Below are positions 15,609 through 24,177 of a stretch of 64,000 bases of DNA, one piece after another. This stretch comes from Hoeflea sp038900095 (lineage in GTDB: Bacteria; Pseudomonadota; Alphaproteobacteria; Rhizobiales; Rhizobiaceae), in the NCBI RefSeq assembly GCF_038900095.1, contig NZ_JBBMQQ010000004.1, forward strand, positions 248,001 through 312,000. Direction: 5' to 3'. The notes under the pieces were generated by a model. The model worked only from the letters and a program-made list of their open reading frames with translations. It ran no database searches and was not told the origin of the DNA. Position numbers and translations under genes: made by a program. Every line of letters begins with the position of its first letter. Within the stretch, counting starts at the first letter, position 1.

Positions 15609-16022
15609 ATGAACGTTCACCCCAACCGCCGCCGTGGCGAGATCGCGGCACAGCTTGATGGCGAGACCCGGCTTCTGTGCCTGACGCTCGGTGCGCTGGC
15701 CGAACTGGAAAGCGCATTCGGCGTCGATGATCTCACCGAGCTGGCGCACCGCTTCGAGGCGGGAAAGCTCTCGGCGGGCGACATCATCCGCATCGTCGGC
15801 GCGGGACTTCGCGGCGCGGGAAACCGGGTGAGCGACGAGGACGTGGCCGAGATGTCCACCGAGGGCGGCGTGACAGGCTTTGCCCGGATCGCCACGGAGC
15901 TTCTCTGGGTGAGTTTCGGCGGTGAACAGCAAGTCGGGATTTCAAGCCCGACACCGGATCGGGAGGGCCGGAGGCGGGGCAATCCGCAAAACCCTCCCGG
16001 GCCGCAGGTGGCAACGAGGTGA
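15609..16022 (+). CDS. GTA gp10, tail assembly protein
   Basis: Read from the ATG at 15609 with GAGG six bases upstream; a GTG at 15597 overlapping the previous stop is the alternative. The 137-residue product has the GTA gp10 core: NRRRGEIAAQLDGETRLLCL, LGALAELESAFGVDDLTELA, DIIRIVGAGLRGAGN and GVTGFARIATELLWVSFG. After that, from about residue 109, comes a Gly/Pro/Arg tail (SSPTPDREGRRRGNPQNPPG) that looks like translated repeat DNA rather than protein design and coincides with inverted repeats in the DNA. Confidence 0.88.
   Translation: MNVHPNRRRGEIAAQLDGETRLLCLTLGALAELESAFGVDDLTELAHRFEAGKLSAGDIIRIVGAGLRGAGNRVSDEDVAEMSTEGGVTGFARIATELLWVSFGGEQQVGISSPTPDREGRRRGNPQNPPGPQVATR
15933..15952. 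repeat. Palindromic element in the 3' end of gp10
   Basis: GTCGGG-N8-CCCGAC, followed by a second dyad GGGAGGG (near 15960) / CCCTCCC (near 15993). They underlie the low-complexity tail of gp10 and resemble intergenic palindromes that have become coding. Confidence 0.45.
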
Positions 16023-16024
16023 CG

Positions 16025-16267
16025 ATGCCGGACCGGACGTTTTTCCCCTGGGCGTCCGTGCTCTGCTTCGGCCTTGGCCGCCTGCGGCTTCCCCCTGATG
16101 CCTTCTGGCAACTGAGCCTGCCGGAACTCAACGCACTCACCGGCGCCAGTGCGCAGCCCCAAGCCACGACGACCCGGGCCTCGCTTGAGACGCTGATGGC
16201 GCGCTATCCGGATAGCCGCGGAACATTTGCCGCGCCCACAGCAAAGGATTTCCCCGATGGCCGATGA
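16025..16267 (+). CDS. GTA gp10.1, phage tail assembly chaperone
   Basis: An 80-residue protein read from the ATG at 16025, with GAGG five bases upstream (GTG 16019 overlapping the gp10 stop is the alternative). It starts MPDRTFFPWASVLCFGLGRL and has the short pattern of the TIGR02216 family (rcc01693 type): a tryptophan-containing segment PPDAFWQLSLPELNALTGA followed by a basic region. In long-tailed phages the equivalent gene pair wraps tape measure protein during tail assembly. Overlaps the tape measure start by 11 bp. Confidence 0.85.
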   Translation: MPDRTFFPWASVLCFGLGRLRLPPDAFWQLSLPELNALTGASAQPQATTTRASLETLMARYPDSRGTFAAPTAKDFPDGR

Positions 16268-16841
16268 GCCGAACCTCAACGTCAATGTCGATCTCGATCT
16301 CAACGGCGCCGACCGGGCGCTCGATGAACTGACGCGGAAGGCCGACGCCTTTGGCGGAGCCCTGTCCGGTGCGTTGAAATCCGCAGCCGTGGACGGCCGC
16401 GGTCTTGACGATGTGTTGCGCCAGCTCGCCACCCGCATGGTCAGCATCGCGGTTGATGCGGGCACGCGGCCGCTCAACCAGCTGATGAGCAATTCGATCG
16501 CCGGACTGAGCGGAAGCCTTGGCCGCCTGCTGCCGTTTGCCAGCGGCGGCGTGCCGGGCCGGATGAACGCCTTCGCCGATGGCGGAGTGGTCGGAGGCCC
16601 GTCCTATTTTCCGATGCCCGGTGGCGATGTCGGATTGATGGGGGAGGCCGGCGCCGAGGCAATCCTGCCGCTGAGCCGGGGACCGGACGGCAGCCTGGGC
16701 GTTGCCTCGGGCGGGGCTGCAAAGCCGGTGCAAATCACCTTCAATGTGATGACGCCGGATGCGGCGAGTTTTTCAAAATCCGAGGCGCAGGTCACGGCCA
16801 TGCTGGCCCGCGCGGTCGGCCGTGGCCGCCGTGGTTTGTAG
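16257..16841 (+). CDS. GTA tail tape measure protein (gp11)
   Basis: Read from the ATG at 16257 (AAAGGA seven bases upstream), 194 residues. This is short for a phage tape measure but normal for GTAs, whose tails are short. The helical N-terminal half (DLDLNGADRALDELTRKADA) is followed by the Gly-rich LPFASGGVPGRMNAFADGGV segment and GLMGEAGAEAILPLSRGPDG, the latter a common C-terminal tape measure motif. Overlaps gp10.1 and precedes gp12 by nine bases. Confidence 0.9.
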   Translation: MADEPNLNVNVDLDLNGADRALDELTRKADAFGGALSGALKSAAVDGRGLDDVLRQLATRMVSIAVDAGTRPLNQLMSNSIAGLSGSLGRLLPFASGGVPGRMNAFADGGVVGGPSYFPMPGGDVGLMGEAGAEAILPLSRGPDGSLGVASGGAAKPVQITFNVMTPDAASFSKSEAQVTAMLARAVGRGRRGL

Positions 16842-16850
16842 GAGGCAGAC

Positions 16851-17492
16851 ATGAGCACTGGATTTCATGAGGTGCAGTTTCCATTGCGGTTGGCGCTTGG
16901 CGCCAGCGGCGGACCGGGGCGGCGCACCGACATCGTGGCGCTGTCGAATGGCGGCGAGACCCGCAATGCCCGCTGGGCCGATGCGCGGCGGCGCTATGAT
17001 GCGGGCACCGGCCTGCGCGGGCTCGATGATCTGTATCAGCTCACCGCGTTTTTCGAGGCGCGGCGCGGCCAGCTTTACGGTTTCCGTTTTCGCGATCCGG
17101 TCGACCATGCCTCGGCCCCGCCAGGCCAGACGATCACCGCCATCGACCAGCAGATCGGCATTGGCGACGGGGTGCAGACCCTGTTCGAACTGAGCAAGAC
17201 CTATTCCGACGCAGGCGGCGCGACCGTGCGCCGGATCGAAAAGCCGGTCGATGGCAGCGTGGTGCTGGCGGTTGACGGCATGGCGCTGGATCCGGGCGAC
17301 TATGCCGTCGATCACGCCAGCGGGCTGGTAACGCTCGCGCCGGCAGTAACGCCAGCGCCCGGCGCGGTGGTGACTGCCGGCTATGAGTTCGACATTCCGG
17401 TGCGCTTTGACACCGACCGCATCGAAATCAGCCTGTCGGCTTTCAAGGCGGGTTCGGTGCCGACCGTGCCGCTGGTGGAGATAAAGCCATGA
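16851..17492 (+). CDS. GTA distal tail protein (gp12), DUF2460
   Basis: Protein of 213 residues beginning FHEVQFPLRLALGASGGPGR, the DUF2460 signature, followed by RRTDIVALSNGGETRNARWA, the LDDLYQLTAFFEARRGQLYG segment and FRFRDPVDH. It forms the distal ring of the tail tube onto which the hub assembles. AGGAGG stands six bases upstream of the ATG. The stop overlaps the gp13 start by four bases (ATGA). Confidence 0.93.
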   Translation: MSTGFHEVQFPLRLALGASGGPGRRTDIVALSNGGETRNARWADARRRYDAGTGLRGLDDLYQLTAFFEARRGQLYGFRFRDPVDHASAPPGQTITAIDQQIGIGDGVQTLFELSKTYSDAGGATVRRIEKPVDGSVVLAVDGMALDPGDYAVDHASGLVTLAPAVTPAPGAVVTAGYEFDIPVRFDTDRIEISLSAFKAGSVPTVPLVEIKP

Positions 17493-18379
17493 GAGACATT
17501 CCGGAAGCCCTTGCCAGCCATCTCGACCAGACATCGACCACCACCTGCCATGCCTGGCGGCTGACCCGGCGCGACGGCCTTGTGCTGGGTTTCACCGAGC
17601 ATGATCACGATCTCGAGTTTGACGGGACGGTGTTTTCCGCCGCCACCGGGTTTCGCGCCAGCGAGGTGGAAACCGGGCTCGGGCTGGAGGCTGATGCGGC
17701 AAGCGTCGCGGGTGCCTTTTCCGATGCGGCGATCAGCGCTGACGATCTGGCGCTGGGGCGTTATGACGGCGCCCGCGTCGAGACCTTTCTGGTCAATTGG
17801 CAAAGCCCCGGCGATCGCGTGCTGCTGTCGACGCGCGAACTGGGCGAGGTGCGCACGGCAGGGCAGGCGTTCACGGTCGAGCTTCGGAGTCTGGCAGCTT
17901 CGCTCGACCAGCCGCACGGGCGGCTCTATGGCCGCCGCTGCGATGCCGATCTTGGCGATGCGCGCTGCGGCAAGGACATCTCGACGGCACCGTTTACCTT
18001 GAGCGCAGCGATTGTCGCGGTTGATGACGAGATGACGCTGACCGCCAGCGGCCTCGAGGACCGGCCCGCGGGCTGGTTTGACAATGGCCGGATCCGGTTC
18101 GTCACCGGCCTGCTTGCGGGGTTGTCCGCCGACATCTCCAGCCATGTGCCCGAAGCCGGCGGGGCGCGGCTTGCCCTGTGGTCGCCGCTGGCCAGATTGC
18201 CCGCACCCGGCGATCAGCTGGTTGTCTCGGCGGGCTGCGACAAGGCCTTCGAAACCTGTTCAGCCAAGTTCGGCAACGGATTCAATTTCCAGGGCTTTCC
18301 CCATCTGCCGGGCAGCGATTTCGCCTATGGTTATGCCGACGCCGACACGGTTCATGACGGAAGGCCGATCGTGCCATGA
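17489..18379 (+). CDS. GTA baseplate hub protein (gp13), DUF2163
   Basis: Protein of 296 residues. The N-terminal DUF2163 part contains HAWRLTRRDGLVLGFTEHDH and GYAVETGLGL-like strands (FRASEVETGLGLEADAASVA); the C-terminal part has four cysteines in two pairs, RRCDADLGDARCGKD and AGCDKAFETCSAKFGN, followed by FQGFPHLPGSDFAYGYAD. In the RcGTA particle structure the homologous hub is reported, as I recall, to hold an iron-sulfur cluster, and these four cysteines are the obvious ligands. Four-base overlaps link it with gp12 and gp14. Confidence 0.92.
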   Translation: MRDIPEALASHLDQTSTTTCHAWRLTRRDGLVLGFTEHDHDLEFDGTVFSAATGFRASEVETGLGLEADAASVAGAFSDAAISADDLALGRYDGARVETFLVNWQSPGDRVLLSTRELGEVRTAGQAFTVELRSLAASLDQPHGRLYGRRCDADLGDARCGKDISTAPFTLSAAIVAVDDEMTLTASGLEDRPAGWFDNGRIRFVTGLLAGLSADISSHVPEAGGARLALWSPLARLPAPGDQLVVSAGCDKAFETCSAKFGNGFNFQGFPHLPGSDFAYGYADADTVHDGRPIVP

Positions 18380-18819
18380 GCGGGGAGCAAAACCGTGAGC
18401 GCATCGTGGCTGTGGCGCGCACATGGATCGGTACGCCCTACCGGCACCAGGGCGCGCGCAAGGGTGTGGGGTGCGATTGCCTCGGGCTGGTGCGCGGGGT
18501 CTGGGCCGAGATCACCGGCAGCGCCGCGCAAGAACCCGGAGCCTATGCGCCGGACTGGGCCGAGCGCGCGGGCAGCGAGCGGCTGATGACGGCGGCGCGT
18601 CAACACTGTGGCGACCCTGTTCCGCTTTCACAGGCGGTTGCCGGCGACATTGTGCTGTTTCGCTGGCGCGCCGGGGTGGCCGCCAAGCACGCGGGCATCC
18701 TCACCGGCCCCGATCATTTCATCCATTCTTACGAACCAGCAGGCGTGATCGAAAGCGCACTGGTTCCCTCGTGGCGGCGGCGGATTGCCGCCGTGCACCG
18801 CATTCCCCTGGCAGACTGA
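18376..18819 (+). CDS. GTA peptidase (gp14), NlpC/P60 family
   Basis: Protein of 147 residues with the NlpC/P60 core: RTWIGTPYRHQGARKGVGCD leads into the catalytic cysteine in CDCLGLVRGVW (C35), and the histidine is in KHAGILTGPDHFIHSY. It is thought to cut peptidoglycan during particle entry into recipients, as part of the tail tip. Overlaps gp13 by four bases. All catalytic positions are intact. Confidence 0.92.
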   Translation: MSGEQNRERIVAVARTWIGTPYRHQGARKGVGCDCLGLVRGVWAEITGSAAQEPGAYAPDWAERAGSERLMTAARQHCGDPVPLSQAVAGDIVLFRWRAGVAAKHAGILTGPDHFIHSYEPAGVIESALVPSWRRRIAAVHRIPLAD

Positions 18820-18845
18820 AGCAGACTGAAAAGCGAGATCTCGAA

Positions 18846-21800
18846 ATGGCGACAATCCTTTTGCAGGTTGCCGGCGCCTCGCTCGGCGGCGTCTTCGGGC
18901 CGGTCGGCACGGCGATCGGCTCGGCCATCGGCGCCACCGTTGGCGGCATGCTCGATACCGCACTGATCAATTCCACCCGCACCATTGAAGGTAGGGGGCT
19001 GAGCGGCGCGCGCATCCCCTCCGCAGACGAAGGTTCGCCGATCCTCAGGGTGCATGGCACGATGCGCATTGCCGGAGCACTGATCTGGGCGACGCGGTTC
19101 GAGGAAACGGTCACCAGGGAACGCCAGGGCGGCAAGGGCGGAGGCCCGAAGGTCGAGCGCTATCACTATCACGCCAATTTCGCCCTCGGGCTGTGCGAGG
19201 GCCCGATTGCCTTCATCCGCCGGGTCTGGGCTGACGGGCGTGAACTTGATCTCGAAAGCCTCGACATGCGGATCTACCGCGGAACAGCGACCCAATTGCC
19301 CGATCCGCTGATCGAAGCCAAGCAGGGTGCGGGACGCACGCCTGCCTGGCGCGGGCTTGCCTATGTCGTGTTCGAACGGCTGCCGCTTGACGATTTCGGC
19401 AACCGCATTCCGGCGCTGCAGTTTGAAGTGGTCCGACCGGTGGGTGGGCTTGAACCGGCAATCGAGGCCGTGGCGCTGATTCCGGGATCAACCGAGCATG
19501 GCTATGCAACCACCGAAATACGCGAAACCACCGGGGTAGGGGCTGCACGGACACTCAATCGCAACATGCGCCAGGCTGCGACCGACTGGGCTCAATCGAT
19601 CGACGAATTGCAGGCGCTTTGCCCCAATCTCAAGTCCGTGGCGCTGGTGTCGGCCTGGTTTGGCGACGATCTGCGCGCCAGCCATTGCCGGTTTCGTCCC
19701 GGCGTCGAGGTGGTGGCGCGCAATGGTGAAACACGGCCGTGGAAGGTGGGCTCTCTTACCCGCGCCAGCGCGCATCTGGTCTCCACCAGTAATGGCGGTC
19801 CGGCCTATGGCGGTACGCCGGACGACGCATCGCTCATCGAGGCGATCCGCGATCTCAAGGGGCGTGGCCTCAAGGTGGTGCTCTATCCCTTTGTGCTGAT
19901 GGACATACCGGCCGGCAATGGCCTGCCGAACCCCGGCGGCGGCACCGGGCAACCGGTCTACCCCTGGCGCGGCCGCATGACGGCGAGTGTTGCACCGGGA
20001 TTGCCGGGCACACCCGAAGGCACAGCGGCGATGCGTTCCGAAATCACCGGACTCTGCGGTGAAACGCTGGTGTCGGATATCGGTGTTACCGGCGACAGCG
20101 TCAGTTGGTCAGGCGGCGACGATGGCTACCGGCGCTTCATCCTGCATCACGCCGCACTGGCAATCGCGGCCGGTGGTGTCGACGGGCTTGTCATCGGCTC
20201 GGAAATGATCGGTCTGACCAGGCTCAGGGACGAGAGCGGGGCATTTCCCTTCGTTGACCAACTGATGCAGCTGGCGGCCGACACCAAGGCGATGCTTGGC
20301 GGGGAAACGACCGTGACCTACGCCGCCGACTGGACCGAATATGCCGGATACCGCCCCGATGACGGCTCGGGTGACGTCTATTTCAATCTCGACCCGTTAT
20401 GGGCGCATCCCGCCATCGGCGCCATCGGCATCGACAACTACATGCCGCTGAGCGACTGGCGCGACGCAAACCTGTCTGACGGCAACCCGGATGGCGCCGG
20501 TTTTGCCAATGATGTGGCCGCCATGCGTGCCGCGATTACCGGAGGCGAGGGCTACGACTGGTATTATGCCGGCGAGGCAGGACGGGATGCGCGGGAACGG
20601 CTCCCAATCAGTGATGGTCTTGCAGGCAAACACTGGATGTACCGGTCCAAGGATCTGCGTGGCTGGTGGCAGAACCAGCATTATGACCGTGTTGGCGGCA
20701 GCGAGGCGGAGAGCCCCAGCCCCTGGGTGCCGGGCTCGAAACCGTTCTGGTTCACCGAACTGGGGTGCCCGGCGGTGGACAAGGGCGCCAACCAGCCCAA
20801 CCTGTTCCCGGATCCCAAATCGTCGGAAGGCGCGATTCCCTGGTACTCGTCGGGTGCGCGTGACGACCTGGCCCAGCGGGCTTTTCTCGAGGCGCATCTG
20901 GCCCACTGGACCGGTGCGGCCAATGCCGATGGCATGGTTGCCACCGACCGCATACACCTGTGGACCTGGGACGCGCGGCCGTTTCCCGCCTTTCCGCTGT
21001 CTTCGCAGATCTGGTCCGACGGCTCCAACTGGCGCACCGGCCACTGGCTCAACGGCCGGTTGGGGACGGTGGCGCTGAAGGATCTGATCGCCGCCATCCT
21101 GACAGAGGCGGGAATGACCGGGTACAATGTCGACCGGGTCGACGGCATGGTGACGGGCCACGTGGTCTCCAGCCCGGCCTCGGTGCGAGCGCTGCTTGAG
21201 CCGCTGATCGAGGCGTTCGCCATCGATGTCCGCGAAGGTCCCGATGGGTTGGTGTTCACCTCGCGGCTGGCGCGTGGCGCTCGACCGCTCGAAATCGACG
21301 CGGTGGCCGATCCCGGCGAAACGCCGGTGTTTGAGGAAATCCGCGGAGAGCTGAGTGAATTCGCCAATGAAGCTGTGCTGTTGTCGGCTGATCCGATGAA
21401 CGATTATGCCCCGGCCTCGGCACGCTCGCGCAGGCTTGAGGGCGAGCCCGTGCGCCAGCGTGATCTGCCGCTGAGCGTCGCGATCGAGCCGGGGCTCTCC
21501 CGCATGGCCGCAGACCGCTGGCTGCAGGATCATCGTTTGCAGCGCCGTCAGCTTCGTTTCGCCCTGCCGCCGCAGGCGGTCCGGGTTGAACCCGGCGATA
21601 CGGTCCGGTTTTCGATGGAGAACGCCCCGCTCAGCAGCTTCCGCATAACCCGCATCGAGGATGGCGAGATCCGCCGCATCGACGCGGTGGCGCATGCCGG
21701 AGCCGCAGCCCCATCATCAGTGGAAACCTATGGTGCCCGCGCCGGAAATGACGCCAACGCGGCGTTCGTGCCGGAAATCGTTTTTCTCGATCTGCCGGTG

Positions 21801-22694
21801 CTGACGGGCATCGATGAGGCCGGGTGGGCCCGCGCCGGCGCACTCTCCATTCCCTGGCGGCAGATGGTGCTTTCGAGTTCGGTGGAAGCGGAAGGCTACA
21901 CGGCGCGGGTAACGCTGGATGCGCCGGCCCGTATCGGTTCGCTGGCCGAGGCCTTGCCGCCCGGCGCCATCGAAGGTCGCTTCGACCGCAGCGCGGCGCT
22001 GCTGGTCGATCTCGGTTTTGGCGGACTGTCGAGCGCCAGCCGCCTGTCGGTGCTCAATGGCGCCAACGCGGTTGCTGTCCGCTCGGATGCCGGGGTCTGG
22101 GAAATCATCCAGTTCGAGACCGCTGAAGAAATTGCGCCGGGGCGCTGGCGGCTTGAAAGCCTGCTACGTGGTCAGGCCGGAACCGATGACGCCATGCGCG
22201 CAGGTGCGGGCGCCGGGGCCGCTTTCATCGTTCTGGACGGGGCGGTCAGATCACTCGGCTTGTCCCTTGATGAAGCCGGGCGTGCGTTCAACTGGATTGC
22301 CGAGAGCGCGGGCGGCCAAGCCGGCGGAGAGGCGCCTGTGGCTTTTGCCGGCGGGGAGCGGGCACTGACCCCGCTGTCGCCGGTGCATCTTCGGGCGCAG
22401 AGGCAGGCGGCGGGCGTGAAACTGTCATGGATCCGGTGCGGAAGGCTCTCCGCCGACAGCTGGACACCCGCCGAGATTGCCAATGACGAGGGCTTTGAGC
22501 GTTACCGCATCGAGATCCTCGATGACGGCGCGGTGGTCAGGACGGTCGAGACCGGCACGGCGCAGTGGCTTTATCCGGCAGCCGATGAACTCGCGGATTT
22601 CGGCTCTCCGCAGTCCGCACTGACGTTTCGCGCGGCACAGGCCGGAAAGCGGGTGCCCTGGGGGATATCCCGAACCGCGACCTGCAGTCTCTGA
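18846..22694 (+). CDS. GTA host-specificity protein (gp15, 'megatron')
   Basis: The ATG at 18846 gives 1282 residues starting MATILLQVAGASLGGVFGPV, the usual opening; the frame is open further upstream inside gp14 but that is chance. Order: Gly/Ala-rich N-terminal domain, a strand-rich region (KVERYHYHANFALGLCEGPI), a GTA TIM-barrel-like domain of glycoside hydrolase type (around RGLKVVLYPFVLMDIPAGNG to LGCPAVDKGANQPNLFPD, with FWFTELGCPAVDKG), then a phage tail protein domain (LSRMAADRWLQDHRLQRRQL) and a C-terminal fibronectin-like part. It forms the tail-tip spike that contacts recipient cells. Largest gene of the window. Confidence 0.93.
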   Translation: MATILLQVAGASLGGVFGPVGTAIGSAIGATVGGMLDTALINSTRTIEGRGLSGARIPSADEGSPILRVHGTMRIAGALIWATRFEETVTRERQGGKGGGPKVERYHYHANFALGLCEGPIAFIRRVWADGRELDLESLDMRIYRGTATQLPDPLIEAKQGAGRTPAWRGLAYVVFERLPLDDFGNRIPALQFEVVRPVGGLEPAIEAVALIPGSTEHGYATTEIRETTGVGAARTLNRNMRQAATDWAQSIDELQALCPNLKSVALVSAWFGDDLRASHCRFRPGVEVVARNGETRPWKVGSLTRASAHLVSTSNGGPAYGGTPDDASLIEAIRDLKGRGLKVVLYPFVLMDIPAGNGLPNPGGGTGQPVYPWRGRMTASVAPGLPGTPEGTAAMRSEITGLCGETLVSDIGVTGDSVSWSGGDDGYRRFILHHAALAIAAGGVDGLVIGSEMIGLTRLRDESGAFPFVDQLMQLAADTKAMLGGETTVTYAADWTEYAGYRPDDGSGDVYFNLDPLWAHPAIGAIGIDNYMPLSDWRDANLSDGNPDGAGFANDVAAMRAAITGGEGYDWYYAGEAGRDARERLPISDGLAGKHWMYRSKDLRGWWQNQHYDRVGGSEAESPSPWVPGSKPFWFTELGCPAVDKGANQPNLFPDPKSSEGAIPWYSSGARDDLAQRAFLEAHLAHWTGAANADGMVATDRIHLWTWDARPFPAFPLSSQIWSDGSNWRTGHWLNGRLGTVALKDLIAAILTEAGMTGYNVDRVDGMVTGHVVSSPASVRALLEPLIEAFAIDVREGPDGLVFTSRLARGARPLEIDAVADPGETPVFEEIRGELSEFANEAVLLSADPMNDYAPASARSRRLEGEPVRQRDLPLSVAIEPGLSRMAADRWLQDHRLQRRQLRFALPPQAVRVEPGDTVRFSMENAPLSSFRITRIEDGEIRRIDAVAHAGAAAPSSVETYGARAGNDANAAFVPEIVFLDLPVLTGIDEAGWARAGALSIPWRQMVLSSSVEAEGYTARVTLDAPARIGSLAEALPPGAIEGRFDRSAALLVDLGFGGLSSASRLSVLNGANAVAVRSDAGVWEIIQFETAEEIAPGRWRLESLLRGQAGTDDAMRAGAGAGAAFIVLDGAVRSLGLSLDEAGRAFNWIAESAGGQAGGEAPVAFAGGERALTPLSPVHLRAQRQAAGVKLSWIRCGRLSADSWTPAEIANDEGFERYRIEILDDGAVVRTVETGTAQWLYPAADELADFGSPQSALTFRAAQAGKRVPWGISRTATCSL

Positions 22695-22748
22695 TCCCCG
22701 CAACCTTGACCGATAGTCTAGACCGAAACGCTTGAAAGGACATCTGCC

Positions 22749-22955
22749 ATGACCGACATGAAACCCTGGTGGCAATCGAAAACCCTGTGGGGCGCCGTCG
22801 TCACGATCGTATCAGCGGTCCTTGGTCTCACCGGACTCGATCTCGCCGAGGCGGACCGTGAAGCCCTGACAGGGCTTCTGACCTCGCTTGGTGCAGGACT
22901 TGGCGGCGTCATCGCCATCATGGGGCGGATCAGGGCCCGGAACCGGATTGGGTGA
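22749..22955 (+). CDS. Small holin-like membrane protein at the end of the GTA cluster
   Basis: A 68-residue protein with an amphipathic start (MTDMKPWWQSKTLWGAVVTI), a membrane span to about residue 28, an acidic linker LAEADREALTGLL and a second Gly-rich span SLGAGLGGVIAIMGRIRARN. The pattern (PWWQSKTLWGA, then two spans and a basic tail) is common among small phage proteins annotated as holins. AAAGGA precedes the ATG. Position directly after gp15 suggests a role in GTA release, but no endolysin gene is present here. Confidence 0.65.
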   Translation: MTDMKPWWQSKTLWGAVVTIVSAVLGLTGLDLAEADREALTGLLTSLGAGLGGVIAIMGRIRARNRIG

Positions 22956-23043
22956 ACTCCAATGGTTTCCATTCATTTGCGGTTCAGGCAAGATCTTGTA
23001 TCACTGGCTCCAAGATGAAATACGAACCGCTTCAGGGCTGATC

Positions 23044-23331
23044 ATGATCATGAATTTACTCAGTATTGGTTTGGTTGCCGCCCAGGCTGCAACCATGACA
23101 CCGGTCGCCACCGTGTCACAGGATCTGCGTGCGCCGGACGGCACTGCCATTGTCCGCACCGCGGCTGACTGCTCGGGCGCAGCCAACAAGGTTGTTGGCC
23201 AGACCGGCGGGCAGTTGCTGTCGGCCTCCGCCCGGACGCAGGGCGGCCAGGTGGTCTGCGTGATCACGGTGCTGGTGCCCGGCAATGGCAATGACCGTCC
23301 GAAGAAAGTCACCGTCACTGTTCCGCAATAG
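23044..23331 (+). CDS. feuN: Small secreted protein, candidate FeuN
   Basis: A 95-residue protein (ATG at 23044, or 23050) with a short hydrophobic N-terminus cleaved probably near AQA-ATM. The mature part holds two cysteines (AADCSGAANK and QVVCVITVLV) that could form a disulfide and ends in basic KKVTVTVPQ. In S. meliloti, feuP is preceded by feuN, which codes for a small periplasmic protein that restrains the FeuQ kinase. Size, export signal and position fit; the name is by context, not by a sequence comparison I could run. Confidence 0.55.
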   Translation: MIMNLLSIGLVAAQAATMTPVATVSQDLRAPDGTAIVRTAADCSGAANKVVGQTGGQLLSASARTQGGQVVCVITVLVPGNGNDRPKKVTVTVPQ

Positions 23332-23490
23332 GCAGAGGCGAACGCAAACGCGGCAAGGCATGGCATGTTTTGGAATGCCGGCCTTGCCATCCCGGCCTCG
23401 CGCGGAAGGTGCGAGTCGGTGCATGGTAAGAGGGCGCGCACTGGCGGTTGTGGCCGGTCGGCGCGAAGACAAACAGCGGGAGCAGTTCAC

Positions 23491-24177
23491 GTGCGCATCT
23501 TGATTGTCGAGGATGACAAGGATCTCAATCGCCAGCTGGCCGAGGCGCTGCTGGAGCAGGGCTATGTGGTCGACCGCGCCCATGATGGCGAGGAAGGTCA
23601 TTTTCTCGGCGACACCGAACCCTATGACGCGGTGATCCTCGATATCGGCCTGCCGGAAATGGACGGCGTGACGGTGCTGGAAAAATGGCGCGCCGACGGC
23701 CGTGTGATGCCGGTGCTGATCCTGACCGCACGCGACCGCTGGAGCGACAAGGTCGCCGGCATCGACGCCGGCGCCGATGATTACGTCACCAAGCCGTTTC
23801 ACGTCGAGGAAGTGCTGGCGCGCATCCGTGCGCTGATCCGCCGTGCCTCCGGGCACGCCTCTTCGGAAATTACCTGCGGTCCGGTCCGTCTCGACACCAA
23901 GGCGTCGAAGGCCAGTGTCGACGGAACCACGCTGAAGCTGACCAGCCACGAATTCCGGCTTCTCTCCTACCTGATGCATCACATGGGTGAGGTGGTCTCG
24001 CGCACCGAACTGGTCGAGCACATGTATGATCAGGATTTCGACCGCGATTCCAACACCATCGAGGTCTTTGTCGGCCGGCTGCGCAAGAAGATCGGCGTTG
24101 AGCTGATCGAGACAGTGCGTGGCCTAGGCTACCGGATGGTTGCGCCGGAAGGCGAGAACAGCGGCAAGTCGGGATGA
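23491..24177 (+). CDS. feuP: Response regulator FeuP, OmpR/PhoB family
   Basis: A 228-residue protein from a GTG with GGGAG eight bases upstream. The receiver has the acidic pair in IVEDDKD (D8, D9), the phosphorylation site D51 in VILDIGLPEMDG, LTARD and TKPFH. The C-terminal winged helix contains LKLTSHEFRLLSYLMHHMGE, then YDQDFDRDSNTIEVFVGRLR and TVRGLGYRMV. FeuP controls ndvA and cyclic glucan export in S. meliloti. The next gene, its kinase, overlaps by four bases. Name based on fold plus its location next to a lipoprotein and the ccm operon. Confidence 0.82.
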   Translation: MRILIVEDDKDLNRQLAEALLEQGYVVDRAHDGEEGHFLGDTEPYDAVILDIGLPEMDGVTVLEKWRADGRVMPVLILTARDRWSDKVAGIDAGADDYVTKPFHVEEVLARIRALIRRASGHASSEITCGPVRLDTKASKASVDGTTLKLTSHEFRLLSYLMHHMGEVVSRTELVEHMYDQDFDRDSNTIEVFVGRLRKKIGVELIETVRGLGYRMVAPEGENSGKSG

